64,000 nt of DNA from Streptomyces sp. Tu 3180 (GTDB lineage Bacteria; Actinomycetota; Actinomycetes; Streptomycetales; Streptomycetaceae), in contig NZ_WOXS01000002.1 of assembly GCF_009852415.1 (NCBI RefSeq), forward strand, positions 6,798,001 through 6,862,000, given 5' to 3'. The translations under genes were made by a program, and so were the position numbers. Shown here one piece after another: positions 9,140 through 18,542 of this stretch (its first letter is position 1; the number at the start of each line of letters is the position of its first letter). A model generated the notes under the pieces. It had not been told where the DNA came from. It was given only the letters and a program-made list of their open reading frames with translations, and did not search any database.

Positions 9140-10974
9140 GGGTGTTCCTTGGCCGTGGACGACTTCGGCTGGGCGGGAAGGGGTTCCTGCGCCGCGGGCG
9201 GCCCGGCCGGCAGCCGCTCCAGGGCGTCTGCGAGGGCCGCGGCGGTCAGGCGTGACTTGTTCAGCACGGCGTGGGTGCCCGCGAGGCGCGTCCGGTCGAC
9301 GAGGGCGGGTTCGAGCGCGGTCAGGACGATCACGGGCACGTCGGCCGTCGCCGGTTCGCGGGCCAGCAGCCGCCGGACCTCGTAGCCGTCCGGGCCGGGC
9401 ATGTTGAGGTCCAGGAAGACCACGTCGGGCCGCCCGCGCTCGACGGCCGCGACGGCCTCGGCGCTGTCCGTGACCGTGGTGACCGTCTCCACCAGGCCCT
9501 TCAGCACGGCCCGGAAACCGGTCAGGAAGGCCTCGTCGTCGTCGACCACCAGGACGGAGCGCACCGGGCCGCGGACGGCCGTGGCCTGCTTCCCCCGGGC
9601 CGCCGGCCGGCTGGGACGGGCGGGGATCTCGATGACCACCCGGGTGCCGAGCCCCACCTCGCTGTCCAGCCTCAGGGTGCCGCCCAGGAGTTCCGTCAGC
9701 TTGCGGGCGTACGGCAGCCCGAGGCCGGTGCCGGGCCGCCCCCGCTGATGCGGCCCGCGCACCTGGTAGAACTCCTCGAACACACGCTCGATTTCATGGG
9801 TCGGGATGCCGACGCCGGTGTCCTCGACCCGGAAGACGGCGTGGACGCCGTCCTCGCGCTCCTCCTCGGCGACGTCCAGTACCACCGAGCCGTCGGCCGT
9901 GAACTTCAGCGCGTTCGACAGCACGTTCCGCAGGACCCTGGTCAGCATGACCTCGTCGGTGACGAGCGTGCCGTGCGACGCCGGGTCCGGGATGCGCAGG
10001 TCGACCCCGGGCTGCGCCGTGCTCTGCAGCATGCCGCGCAACTGGTGCAGCAGCGAGCGCAGGTCCACCTCGGCGAGGTGCGGCTCCAGACGGCCGGACT
10101 CGGCCTTGGCGACGTCGAGGAGTTCGTCGACGAGGGTCAGCAGCGTGCTGCCGGACGCGTGCACCATGGCCACCTGCTGGCGCTGCTCGTCGGAGAGCGG
10201 GTCCGCCGCCGTGTCCAGCAGCAGCCGGGCGAGGGCGATGACGGAGTTCACCGGCGACCGCAGCTCGTGGCTGACGTTGGCCCAGAAGCGGGTCTTGTAC
10301 TCGTCGGCCAGTTCGAGCTGGCGGGTCTTGTCCTCCAGCTCCGCGTAGAGGGCGACGACCCCGCTGTTGGTCTCCTCCAGCTCGCTCGCCAGCTCGGAGT
10401 AGAGCGCGAGGACGCCGGCGTTGGTCTCCTCCAGCTCCGCGTTGAGCCGTTGGAGCTCCTCCTGCTGGCGCTGGGACTCCTCCAGCGCGGCCAGCAGGTG
10501 ACGGTTCTGCGTGCGCAGGGCCTCGATCAGGTCGGCCGCGGTGTCGGCGCCGACCAGCGAACCGCGCACCTCGCCGGCCAGCTCGGCGGCGGACGCCGTC
10601 GGCGCGGGGATGCGCTGGGCGAGCACGAGCCGGTGGCGGCCGTCCCCGTCCGAGAGCTCCAGGGAGCTGCCGTCGAGCAGGCGGGAGGCGGCGGTCAGCA
10701 GGGTCGACGGCGGCCGGTGGGCCTCCCGCCAGTCGAAGCGCACGGCCAGGCGCAGCCCGTCCCGTTCCTCGAGGCACAGCTGCGCGGTCAGGTCCGAGGC
10801 GCCCTTCAGGTGCTCACCGGCCTCGCTCACCACGGTGGTCAGCCGGACCAGGGAACTGCCCGTCAGGCCCACCGCGCGGCAGGCGGTCTGGGTGCACCGG
10901 CGCAGCGTGACCACGTCCCCCTCCTCCATGAGGAGGAGGGTGGCCAATTCGTGGACGGGTGCCCCGGCGGTCAT
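9136..10974 (-). CDS. Hybrid histidine kinase with N-terminal RsbT-like domain
   Basis: A 612-residue cytoplasmic sensor kinase. The ATG at 10974 overlaps the preceding stop by 4 bp, which fixes the start. Residues 1-130 align by eye with RsbT-type ATPase domains, but the N-box reads SEAGEHLKG where RsbT has SELGRN, so the catalytic Asn appears lost. A coiled coil (about 160-225, two near-repeated SELEETN/LYAEL segments) leads to the H-box NVSHELRSPVN, then a HATPase domain with NVLSNALKF, DTGVGIP and GTGLGLPYA, and a C-terminal receiver (VLVVDDDEAF, Asp in VFLDLNMPG). It probably autophosphorylates and passes phosphate to its own receiver or the downstream receiver-RsbU protein. No transmembrane segment is seen. 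Confidence 0.92.
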   Translation of the reverse strand: MTAGAPVHELATLLLMEEGDVVTLRRCTQTACRAVGLTGSSLVRLTTVVSEAGEHLKGASDLTAQLCLEERDGLRLAVRFDWREAHRPPSTLLTAASRLLDGSSLELSDGDGRHRLVLAQRIPAPTASAAELAGEVRGSLVGADTAADLIEALRTQNRHLLAALEESQRQQEELQRLNAELEETNAGVLALYSELASELEETNSGVVALYAELEDKTRQLELADEYKTRFWANVSHELRSPVNSVIALARLLLDTAADPLSDEQRQQVAMVHASGSTLLTLVDELLDVAKAESGRLEPHLAEVDLRSLLHQLRGMLQSTAQPGVDLRIPDPASHGTLVTDEVMLTRVLRNVLSNALKFTADGSVVLDVAEEEREDGVHAVFRVEDTGVGIPTHEIERVFEEFYQVRGPHQRGRPGTGLGLPYARKLTELLGGTLRLDSEVGLGTRVVIEIPARPSRPAARGKQATAVRGPVRSVLVVDDDEAFLTGFRAVLKGLVETVTTVTDSAEAVAAVERGRPDVVFLDLNMPGPDGYEVRRLLAREPATADVPVIVLTALEPALVDRTRLAGTHAVLNKSRLTAAALADALERLPAGPPAAQEPLPAQPKSSTAKEHP

Positions 10975-12008
10975 CGCTGCCTGTACGCGGCGACGACGAC
11001 CCCGGCGTCGTCCCTGCGGACCGCGGCCTGGTTGAGGATCTGCGCGGCGGCCACGACCGGGGCCTGGGCGAACAGTCCCGGGAAGTCCGCGGGCTTCCAC
11101 CGGCCGCTGAGGCCGTCGGTGTGCATGACCAGGGCCGCTCCCGGCGGGAAGGCCGCCTCGAAGGTGCGCGGCCTGGGCATCTGCACCCCGACGATGCCGG
11201 GCATGGACAGCAGACCGTGCCGGGTGTCCGCGGTGGCGACCAGCGCCGTGACGTTGCCGACCCCGCTCAGGCGGACGCGCCGGGCGGCGACGTCGACCAG
11301 GGCGATCGCGACGGCCGCGCCGCGGGTGCCGCGCAGGTTCTGGTGGACGTCCTGCAGGACGTCGGCCGGACTCGTCCGGGTGCTTTCGCGGAAGGCGCTG
11401 CCGGCCCGCTCGGCGGCCCTGGCCGCCAGGGGGCCGTGTCCGAGCCCGTCGCACATCATCAGCAGCAGGGCGTCGGGGCCGTGACCGTTCGCGGTGCGCA
11501 CGCTCCAGGTGTCGCCGCACATCCGCTCGCCGCTGATCGGGCGGGTCAGACCGCCGGCCTCCACCGGACGCGGAGCCGGCACCTGCCCGTCGGTCCAGAA
11601 GCGCGCCTGGACCACCGTGCCCCGGCCGTGCAGGGAGTGGACGCCGCTGACGTCGGCGAGCCGGCCGATGGCGCCCATGCCGATGCCCAGGCTGCCGGCG
11701 GTCGACGTGCCGTCGAGCAGGGCCCGGTGCAGGTCGTCGATGCCGGGCCCGTTGTCCAGGGACAGGCACTCCACGGCGGCACGGCCGTCGGTGCGCACCA
11801 CCCGCAGGGCCAGCGAGCCGTCGTGCGCGTGTTTGAGGAGGTTGGTCGCCATCTCCGTCACGCACAGCTCGACACGTGCCACCCGGTCCTCGGAGAAGCA
11901 GAGGCCGCGGGCGAGCTGCGCGGCCTGGCGGCGGGCGGCGGCGGCCAGCGCCACGTCCGCGCGCAGCCAGTGCACGTCGCCGGCCTCGACGACGAGGTCG
12001 TCGTTCAC
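10971..12008 (-). CDS. RsbT-RsbX fusion: ATP-binding anti-sigma kinase domain plus SpoIIE-type phosphatase
   Basis: A 345-residue soluble protein. GTG 12008 overlaps the rsbT stop (GTGA), which fixes the start. Residues 1-140 form an RsbT/RsbW-type HATPase domain with an intact N-box (VTEMATNLLKHA), DNGPGIDD and GIGMGAIGRLAD. Residues about 160-345 are an RsbX-like PP2C phosphatase (SGERMCGDTW, MMCDGLGHGPLAA, GVGNVTALV, MHTDGLSGRW, DDAGVVVAAY). In the B. subtilis stressosome RsbX dephosphorylates RsbR and RsbS and RsbT phosphorylates them. A single chain carrying both domain types could set and reset the switch, an inference from domain content. It overlaps the next kinase gene by 4 bp. Confidence 0.92.
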   Translation of the reverse strand: MNDDLVVEAGDVHWLRADVALAAAARRQAAQLARGLCFSEDRVARVELCVTEMATNLLKHAHDGSLALRVVRTDGRAAVECLSLDNGPGIDDLHRALLDGTSTAGSLGIGMGAIGRLADVSGVHSLHGRGTVVQARFWTDGQVPAPRPVEAGGLTRPISGERMCGDTWSVRTANGHGPDALLLMMCDGLGHGPLAARAAERAGSAFRESTRTSPADVLQDVHQNLRGTRGAAVAIALVDVAARRVRLSGVGNVTALVATADTRHGLLSMPGIVGVQMPRPRTFEAAFPPGAALVMHTDGLSGRWKPADFPGLFAQAPVVAAAQILNQAAVRRDDAGVVVAAYRQR

Positions 12009-12424
12009 CTGCCCCACTTCACAATGCGCACGGTCGTACCGGACGGCCCGGACTCGAGGTCGAAATCGTCCACGAGCCGCTTGGCGCCGCTGAGGCCGAG
12101 TCCCATGCCGTTGCCCGACGTCCAGCCGTCGGTCAGCGCCAGCTCGATGTCCGCTATGCCAGGACCCTTGTCCCGGAACTCCACGAAGACGCCGCAGCGG
12201 CCCACGTCGACGACCGGGGCCACGCGAACGACGCCTCCTCCGCCGTACACCAGCATGTTCCGCCCGAGCTCGCTGGCGGCCGTGACGAGCTTCGTCTGGT
12301 GCACCAGCGACAGGCCGCACCGTTGCGCGAGGGTGCGCACCATCTGCCGCATGCTGACCACGTCGCCGCTGGTGGCGACCGACGCGGTCTCGGTCGAGGT
12401 GCTCGCGGCCGCGTAGTCCTTCAT
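12005..12424 (-). CDS. rsbT: RsbT-type serine/threonine kinase (stressosome switch kinase)
   Basis: This 139-residue protein is a stand-alone GHKL ATPase of the RsbT type and of normal length. ATP-binding motifs are intact: N-box ASELGRNMLVY, G1 box RDKGPGIADIE, and the G2 region GMGLGLSGAKRLVDDF. In the known system RsbT is held by RsbR/RsbS, phosphorylates both on stress, and then leaves to activate an RsbU phosphatase. All these partners except the sigma factor and its STAS antagonist are encoded in this operon. Both ends overlap neighbouring genes by 4 bp, indicating translational coupling. Confidence 0.95.
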   Translation of the reverse strand: MKDYAAASTSTETASVATSGDVVSMRQMVRTLAQRCGLSLVHQTKLVTAASELGRNMLVYGGGGVVRVAPVVDVGRCGVFVEFRDKGPGIADIELALTDGWTSGNGMGLGLSGAKRLVDDFDLESGPSGTTVRIVKWGR

Positions 12425-12789
12425 GCGCGGCCCGCGGCGATGCGCCGTAGCAGCTTGAGCCCGCGCTCCAGGTTGAGGGCCGTGCGCACGCCGTTCATGG
12501 ACAGCCCGAGCTCGACCAGGGTCATCGCGACCGCGGGCCGCATGCCCACGACGATGGTCTCGGCGCCGAGGAGGCGCGAGACGGCGGCGTTGTTGGCCAG
12601 CATCCGCCCGACGAAGGAGTCGACGATCTCCAGGGCGGAGATGTCGATCACGACGCCCTTGGCGCCGGTGGTGACGATGCGTTGGGACAGGTCCTCCTGG
12701 AGGTCGAGGACCATCTGGTCGTCCAGGTCGGTCTGGATGGAGACCAGGAGGACCTCGCCGATCTTGAGGACGGGAACGCGGTCGGTCAC
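12421..12789 (-). CDS. rsbS: RsbS: STAS-domain stressosome scaffold protein
   Basis: A 122-residue single STAS domain, the normal RsbS size. The strand-loop segment IDISALEIVDSFVGRML contains the conserved Ser of the phospho-acceptor loop (VDSFVGR), which RsbT phosphorylates in B. subtilis. The segment VVGMRPAVAMTLVELG is also typical of the family. It would co-assemble with RsbR into the stressosome core and sequester RsbT. The gene sits between rsbR and rsbT with ATGA overlaps on both sides. Confidence 0.95.
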   Translation of the reverse strand: MTDRVPVLKIGEVLLVSIQTDLDDQMVLDLQEDLSQRIVTTGAKGVVIDISALEIVDSFVGRMLANNAAVSRLLGAETIVVGMRPAVAMTLVELGLSMNGVRTALNLERGLKLLRRIAAGRA

Positions 12790-13634
12790 AGGAGACCCCG
12801 CACGTCGTCCTCGGCGTCCAGCGCGATCTCCTTCAGTGCCTGGCGCAGCGCGTCCGACAGCGAGGAGTTGGTGGGAATGTCACCGAACTCGATGCCGAGC
12901 GCCACGATGGTCTGGGCGATCTGCGGCCGGATGCCCGAGACGATGCACTGGGCACCCATCATGCGCGCGGCGACCACCGTCTTCAGCAGGTGCTGCGCGA
13001 CCTGGGTGTCCACGGTCGGGACGCCGGTGATGTCGATGATGGCGTGCGTGGAGTCGGTGTCGACGAGGGTCTGCAGCAGCTTCTCCATGACGACCTGGGT
13101 GCGGGCCGAGTCGAGGGTGCCCACCAGGGGGACGCCCACGACGCCGTCCCACAGCTTGACCACGGGCGTCGACAGTTCGAGGAGCTGCTCGGCCTGGGAG
13201 GAGATGATCTCCTCACGGGTGCGCAGATAGGCTTCGGAGGTCAGCAGGCCGAGGCCGTCCAGCAGATGGGCGAACTGGAGGTAGGCCCGGGCGCTGTCCG
13301 TGTCGCCCGTGAGGGAGGGCTCCAGCACCTCCTTGAGGGCGAAGACGCTGCGGGCGGTCTCGGTGGGGCTGAAGCCCTGCCGGGCGCGGTTGCGGGACAG
13401 CTCGATCAGCAGGCTGCGCACCTCGCCGAACTCCTCCCGGCGGCTGTCCAGCGATCCGGCGGCCATGGCGTCGAGGACGGCGTCGTACAGCTCGCCCAGC
13501 TCCCGCCCGAGCTCGGCCACGCTCAGTCTGCCGCGCAGTTCCTCGCCCACGGTCCGGGTCCACTGGACGAGGAACTCGTCGCGCTGCGTCGTCAACGTGT
13601 CGACCAGCAGGCGTATGTTGCTCTCTGTATTCAC
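12786..13634 (-). CDS. rsbR: RsbR-type stressosome sensor with C-terminal STAS domain
   Basis: A protein of about 282 residues. GTG 13634 is preferred because GAGGA lies 4 bases upstream; a GTG at 13652 would add six residues but has no ribosome site. The first 150 residues are an alpha-helical, non-haem-globin-like RsbR sensor domain; a linker helix (EEIISSQAEQLLELSTPVV) leads to a STAS domain with the conserved acceptor Thr in IIDITGVPTVDTQVAQHL and SGIRPQIAQTIVALG. It would form the stressosome shell with RsbS and signal through RsbT. It is the first gene of the six-gene operon, with an unusual triple repeat upstream of its start. Confidence 0.94.
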   Translation of the reverse strand: MNTESNIRLLVDTLTTQRDEFLVQWTRTVGEELRGRLSVAELGRELGELYDAVLDAMAAGSLDSRREEFGEVRSLLIELSRNRARQGFSPTETARSVFALKEVLEPSLTGDTDSARAYLQFAHLLDGLGLLTSEAYLRTREEIISSQAEQLLELSTPVVKLWDGVVGVPLVGTLDSARTQVVMEKLLQTLVDTDSTHAIIDITGVPTVDTQVAQHLLKTVVAARMMGAQCIVSGIRPQIAQTIVALGIEFGDIPTNSSLSDALRQALKEIALDAEDDVRGLL

Positions 13635-13720
13635 GTCTTCCTCATCAAACACTCATTCGATGTGCCACGGAGACGATACGGCACGCCTCTCCTGCCCCGT
13701 CGCGGCGACGCCGACGGCCT

Positions 13721-13768
13721 GTCAGCTCCGGCGGCTCGTCAGCTCCGACGGTCTGTCAGCTCCGGCGG
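13721..13768. repeat. Three 14-bp direct repeats at 17-bp spacing upstream of rsbR
   Basis: GTCAGCTCCGGCGG occurs at 13721-13734 and 13755-13768, and GTCAGCTCCGACGG at 13738-13751, so the period is exactly 17 bp. They lie 87-134 bp upstream of the rsbR start in an otherwise gene-free 365-bp region (13635-13999). They may be regulator sites or simple slippage. I found no clear SigB-type -35/-10 pair nearby. Confidence 0.7.
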
Positions 13769-13999
13769 ACACCCGCGCGCGGCCGTCCGGCCCTCCCTCG
13801 TGCCGCGTCGACGTGGGGCCGGGCCGGACCCGGGAACGTAGTCCGCCCGGACCGGGGCGAAGGGCCCGGCCCTCACCGAAAGGCTGCGGCGCGGGTCCGG
13901 CCGCACCGCCTGGACCCGGTCCGTGCCGCCGTTCTGCCGTGCGGTCGGTCGCCGGGCGGGTGCGGCGCGGCGATGCGCGGGGAGGGAAAGGCGCGTCGG

Positions 14000-15064
14000 T
14001 CAGGGCACGCGGGCCGTCCACCGCGGCGAGGAGAACTTCGTCCGGGCCAGCTCCTGCGCGCGGGCCAGCTCCTCGTCCGTCACCTTGCCGTCGGCGAGCC
14101 CGTACCGGAGGCGGAACGAGTCGATCATCCGCTCGATGACGGCCTCGCGCGGCAGACCGGTCTGCCGGCGCAGCGGGTCCACCCGCTTCTTCGCGCTCTT
14201 CGTGCCCTTGTCGGACAGCTTCTCCCGCCCGATGCGCAGCACCTCGGTCATCTTGCCGGCGTCGATGTCGTAGGCCATGGTCACGTGGTGCAGCACGGCG
14301 CCGGGGCCGCCGTCCGGGCCCACGATCCGCTTCTGGGCGGCGCCCGCGATCTTGCCCTGGTCGGTGGCGATGTCGTTCAGCGGCTGGTACCAGGCACCGA
14401 TGCCCATGTCGCCGAGCGCGCCGAGGACCCAGTCGTCGAGGTAGGCGTAGCTGTCCTGGAAGGACAGCCCCTGCACCAGCGCCTCCGGCACCGACAGCGA
14501 GTACGTGATCGTGTTGCCGGGCTCCACGAACATCGCCCCGCCGCCGGAGATCCGGCGCACGACCTCGATGCCGTGCCGCCTCGCGCCCTCGGGGTCGACC
14601 TCGTTGCGCAGGGACTGGAAGCTGCCGATGATCACCGCGGGGGCGCCCCACTCCCACACCCTGAGCGTCGGCGGGCGGCGCCCCGCGGCGACCTCGGCGG
14701 TGAGCACCTCGTCCAGCGCCATGTGCAGCGCCGGGGCCTGCGGACCCTCGTGGACCAGCTGCCAGTCGTAGTCGGTCCAGTCGGTGGCGTGCGCGAGCGC
14801 CCGGCGCACCGCGATGCCGACGCCCTCCGAGGTCAGCCCGTACATCACGGTCCCCTCGGGGAGGGCCGCGTCGATCCGCGCGGCGAGCCCGGCCGCGTCG
14901 GTGTCGGCGGGGGCGCCGTCCAGGGCGTGGTTCACGGCGTCCAGCGCCTCGTCCGGTTCGAGGAAGAAGTCGCCCGCCACGCGCGCGCGGCGCAGCACGC
15001 CGTCCTCCACGTCCACGTCCACGACGACCAGCTTGCCGCCGGGAACCTTGTACTCACCGTGCAC
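14000..15064 (-). CDS. Lipoate-protein ligase family protein
   Basis: A 354-residue protein. GTG 15064 (VHGEYKVPGGK) is chosen, with AAGGCGGAG just upstream; a TTG 33 bp further 5' is possible. The first 95 residues form a lipoate-ligase accessory-type domain (KLVVVDVDVEDGVL, FFLEPDEAL). A biotin/lipoate ligase catalytic domain follows: VVRRISGGGAMF for adenylate binding, and DQGKIAGAAQKR with the conserved Lys. By family it activates lipoate or octanoate with ATP and attaches it to E2 or GcvH lysines. The accessory domain precedes the catalytic one, unlike E. coli LplA where it follows. Substrate is not shown by the sequence. It is probably monocistronic. Confidence 0.87.
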   Translation of the reverse strand: MHGEYKVPGGKLVVVDVDVEDGVLRRARVAGDFFLEPDEALDAVNHALDGAPADTDAAGLAARIDAALPEGTVMYGLTSEGVGIAVRRALAHATDWTDYDWQLVHEGPQAPALHMALDEVLTAEVAAGRRPPTLRVWEWGAPAVIIGSFQSLRNEVDPEGARRHGIEVVRRISGGGAMFVEPGNTITYSLSVPEALVQGLSFQDSYAYLDDWVLGALGDMGIGAWYQPLNDIATDQGKIAGAAQKRIVGPDGGPGAVLHHVTMAYDIDAGKMTEVLRIGREKLSDKGTKSAKKRVDPLRRQTGLPREAVIERMIDSFRLRYGLADGKVTDEELARAQELARTKFSSPRWTARVP

Positions 15065-15193
15065 GGCTCCGCCTTTCGCTGTACCGCTGTGCGTCAACAG
15101 CGGAGGCGGCCGCGGTGTTCCCGGCCGTGCCGGGACGTGCGGGACCCCGGCCGGTCGCGGTCCGCACCGGCCGTCACGGCCCGTCCCGGCGGC

Positions 15194-15379
15194 TCAGGGC
15201 ATGAAGAGCGCCAGGAAGATCACCACAAGGGCGACGAGCGCGATGATGACCCATATGGGCTTTCCCCGCAGGATCCCGCCCCGGGCCGACGTGTCCTCCG
15301 GGCCTCCGCCCCGGGGGCGGTCCTCCGGGAGTGCCGGGTCGTCCGGGCGGTCACGTGTGTAGAAGTCGTCGTCCGCCAT
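15194..15379 (-). CDS. Small single-pass membrane protein, unknown function
   Basis: A 61-residue reading frame with a strong ribosome site (GGAGGGAG) 6 bases before ATG 15379. The first 40 residues are acidic and Pro/Arg-rich (MADDDFYTRDRPDDPALPED), followed by one hydrophobic helix (PIWVIIALVALVVIFLALF) at the C-terminus. It would be tail-anchored in the membrane with the acidic part in the cytoplasm. I do not recognise the family. It is on the same strand as, and downstream of, the importer operon, but a strong terminator separates them; the ligase gene ahead is also on this strand, 129 bp further. Confidence 0.7.
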   Translation of the reverse strand: MADDDFYTRDRPDDPALPEDRPRGGGPEDTSARGGILRGKPIWVIIALVALVVIFLALFMP

Positions 15380-15496
15380 CTCAGGCTCCCTCCGTACTTC
15401 TCCCGCCCCGGGTTCCCCTTCCGCCCCGGTCGAACGCCGCCGGGCGCCCGCGATCCGGGCGGCCGCCCGGAGACCGGGGGAGGGCGACGACCCGCT

Positions 15497-15533
15497 CACC
15501 GGGCGGTGCGCCGGAGCGGCGCACCGCCCGGTG
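15497..15533 (-). terminator. Terminator of the sialic-acid importer operon
   Basis: A perfect 17-bp stem (left arm CACCGGGCGGTGCGCCG at 15497-15513, right arm 15517-15533) with a GAG loop lies 4 bp past the stop of the last ABC gene. No U-tract follows, as is usual in Streptomyces. Confidence 0.85.
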
Positions 15534-15537
15534 GCCG

Positions 15538-16565
<1,028 letters not shown>

Positions 16566-16569
<4 letters not shown>

Positions 16570-18542
16570 CGGGCATCCTCCAGCGACCTGGCCGCCGGGT
16601 GCGCGGGCGCCGGGTGGTGGCAGGCGAACAGGTGGTCCCGCGCGCCGTCGCGGTCGGTGGCGGGCGGTGGGGTGGTGGCGCACAGCTCGGTGGCGGCGGC
16701 GCAGCGGGAGGCGAACCGGCAGCCGGGGCCGAACGACTTGGGCGCGGGCACCACGCCGCGGATCTGGTGCAGCCGGTCCGCGCCCGCCTCCAGGGAGACG
16801 ACGGAGCCGAGCAGCCCGCGGCTGTAGTGGTGCGCCGGGTCCGTCAGCAGGGAGCGGGTGTCGCCGGCCTCGGCGACCTGGCCCGCGTACATCACCGCGA
16901 CCCGGTGGGCGAGGTCGCCGACCAGGGCGAGGTCGTGCGAGACCAGGACCATCGCGAAGCCGAGCTCGTCGCGCAGCCTGACCAGCAGTTCGACGACCTG
17001 GGCCTGCACGGTGACGTCGAGCGCGGTCGTCGGCTCGTCGGCGATCAGCAGCCGCGGGCTGCGGGAGAGCGCCATGGCGATCAGGACGCGCTGGCGCTGC
17101 CCGCCGGACAGCTCGTGGGGGTAGCTGCGCAGGGTGCGCTCGGGGGCCAGGCCGACCAGTTCGAGCAGTTCGGCCGGCGTGCGGGTGCCGCCGCGCGAGG
17201 TGAGCCGCTTGAGCTGGGTGCCGATCAGCACCGACGGGTTCAGGGACGACATGGCGTCCTGGTAGACCATCGCGATCTGGGGGCCCATGAGCGCCCGGCG
17301 TTCCTTCGGCGACAGCTTCAGCAGGTCGCGGCCCCGGTAGAGGATCTCGCCCTCGGCCTCGGCGTTGCGGGCCAGCAGGCCCATGATCGCGAGGCTGGTG
17401 ATCGACTTGCCGCAGCCGGACTCGCCGACCAGTCCGAGGGTCTCGCCCTCGCGGACGGTGAAGGAGATGCCGTCGACGACGCGGATGTCGCCGTAGCGGT
17501 CGGGGAAGCGGATCGACAGGTCGCGTACGACGAGCAGGTCGGGGGCGCCGTCGGGCAGCGGCCTGACGGCGGGCTCCGTCGCCTCGATCCGGGCGGCGAG
17601 CTCGGCGAGCGCGGCGTCCGCCTCGGCCCGGCCGGCGGCCGGCTCGGCGGCGGCGGTCCTCTCGTCGGAGTCGCCGCCACCGGTGCGGGCCTTGTCCGGA
17701 GCCGCGGCGGCGTCCGTCATGCCCTCGGACAGGACGTTCAGCGCGAGCACCGTGATCAGCAGGCACAGGCCGGGGAAGAGGGTCGCCCACCAGCCGCCCG
17801 AGAGCAGGAGCTGCCGGCCGTAGGCCAGGACGCTGCCCCAGCTGGGGTCGGGGTCCTGCACACCGGCGCCGATGAAGGACAGGCTCGCCTCGAAGATGAT
17901 CGAGTCGGCCACCATGACGGTCGCGAACACCAGGACCGGCGCGGCGCAGTTGACGGCGACGTGCCGGGCGACGATGTGGCCGCGGCGGGCGCCGATGACC
18001 TGTTCGGCGGCGACGTAGTCCTCGCCGTACTGCTCCAGCACGTTGGCCCGCACGACACGGGCGAGCGAGGGCGAGTAGACGAAGGCGATGGTGAAGATGA
18101 TGACCGGGACGCTGGGCCCGAACACGGCGACCAGCACGGCGGCCAGGGCGATCGGCGGGAACGACATCACGACGTCGAGCGTGCGCATCACCGACTCGTC
18201 GGCGAGCTTGCGCGAGGTGGCCGCCAGGGCGCCCAGGGCCGAGCCGACGGCCAGCGCGAGCAGGGTCGCGCCGAGGCCGATGACGAGGGAGTAGCGCGCA
18301 CCGTGCACGACCCGGGCGAACACGTCGCGGCCGGCCCGGTCGGTGCCGAACCAGTGGTCGGCGCCCGGGGGCCGGGCGGGGGTGCCGGTGGCGAGCGGGT
18401 CCTGGGTGAGCAGCGGGGCGAAGACCGCGCCGAGGACGACGACGAGGAGGATCCCGAGGGCGATGCGGGAGGGCACGGGCAGGCGGCGCAGGCGGGTGCC
18501 CGGCCGGAGCCGTTCGGCGAGGGAGCGCGGGGCGAACATCAC
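16566..18542 (-). CDS. Fused ABC permease-ATPase (DppC-DppD fusion), putative sialic-acid importer
   Basis: A 658-residue protein. Residues 1-275 form a DppC-type permease with an N-terminal hydrophobic helix, HWFGTDRAGRDVFARVVHGA, further membrane spans and the EAA-like loop around YVAAEQVIGARRGHIVARHV. After an Ala/Glu-rich linker (about 275-335), residues 336-658 form an ATPase with GESGCGKS, MVYQDAMSSL, LSGGQRQRVLIAMAL, LLIADEPTTALD and SHDLAL. The two functions are usually separate genes. From memory, the Corynebacterium sialic-acid importer also has a fused permease-ATPase. The start is GTG 18542 (GTGA overlap with the preceding gene) or ATG 18539. Both overlaps suggest translational coupling. 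Confidence 0.94.

Noticed and set aside
13635..13720. SigB-type promoter for the stress operon
   Set aside because: No convincing GTTT...GGGTAT pair was seen upstream of rsbR on the minus strand.
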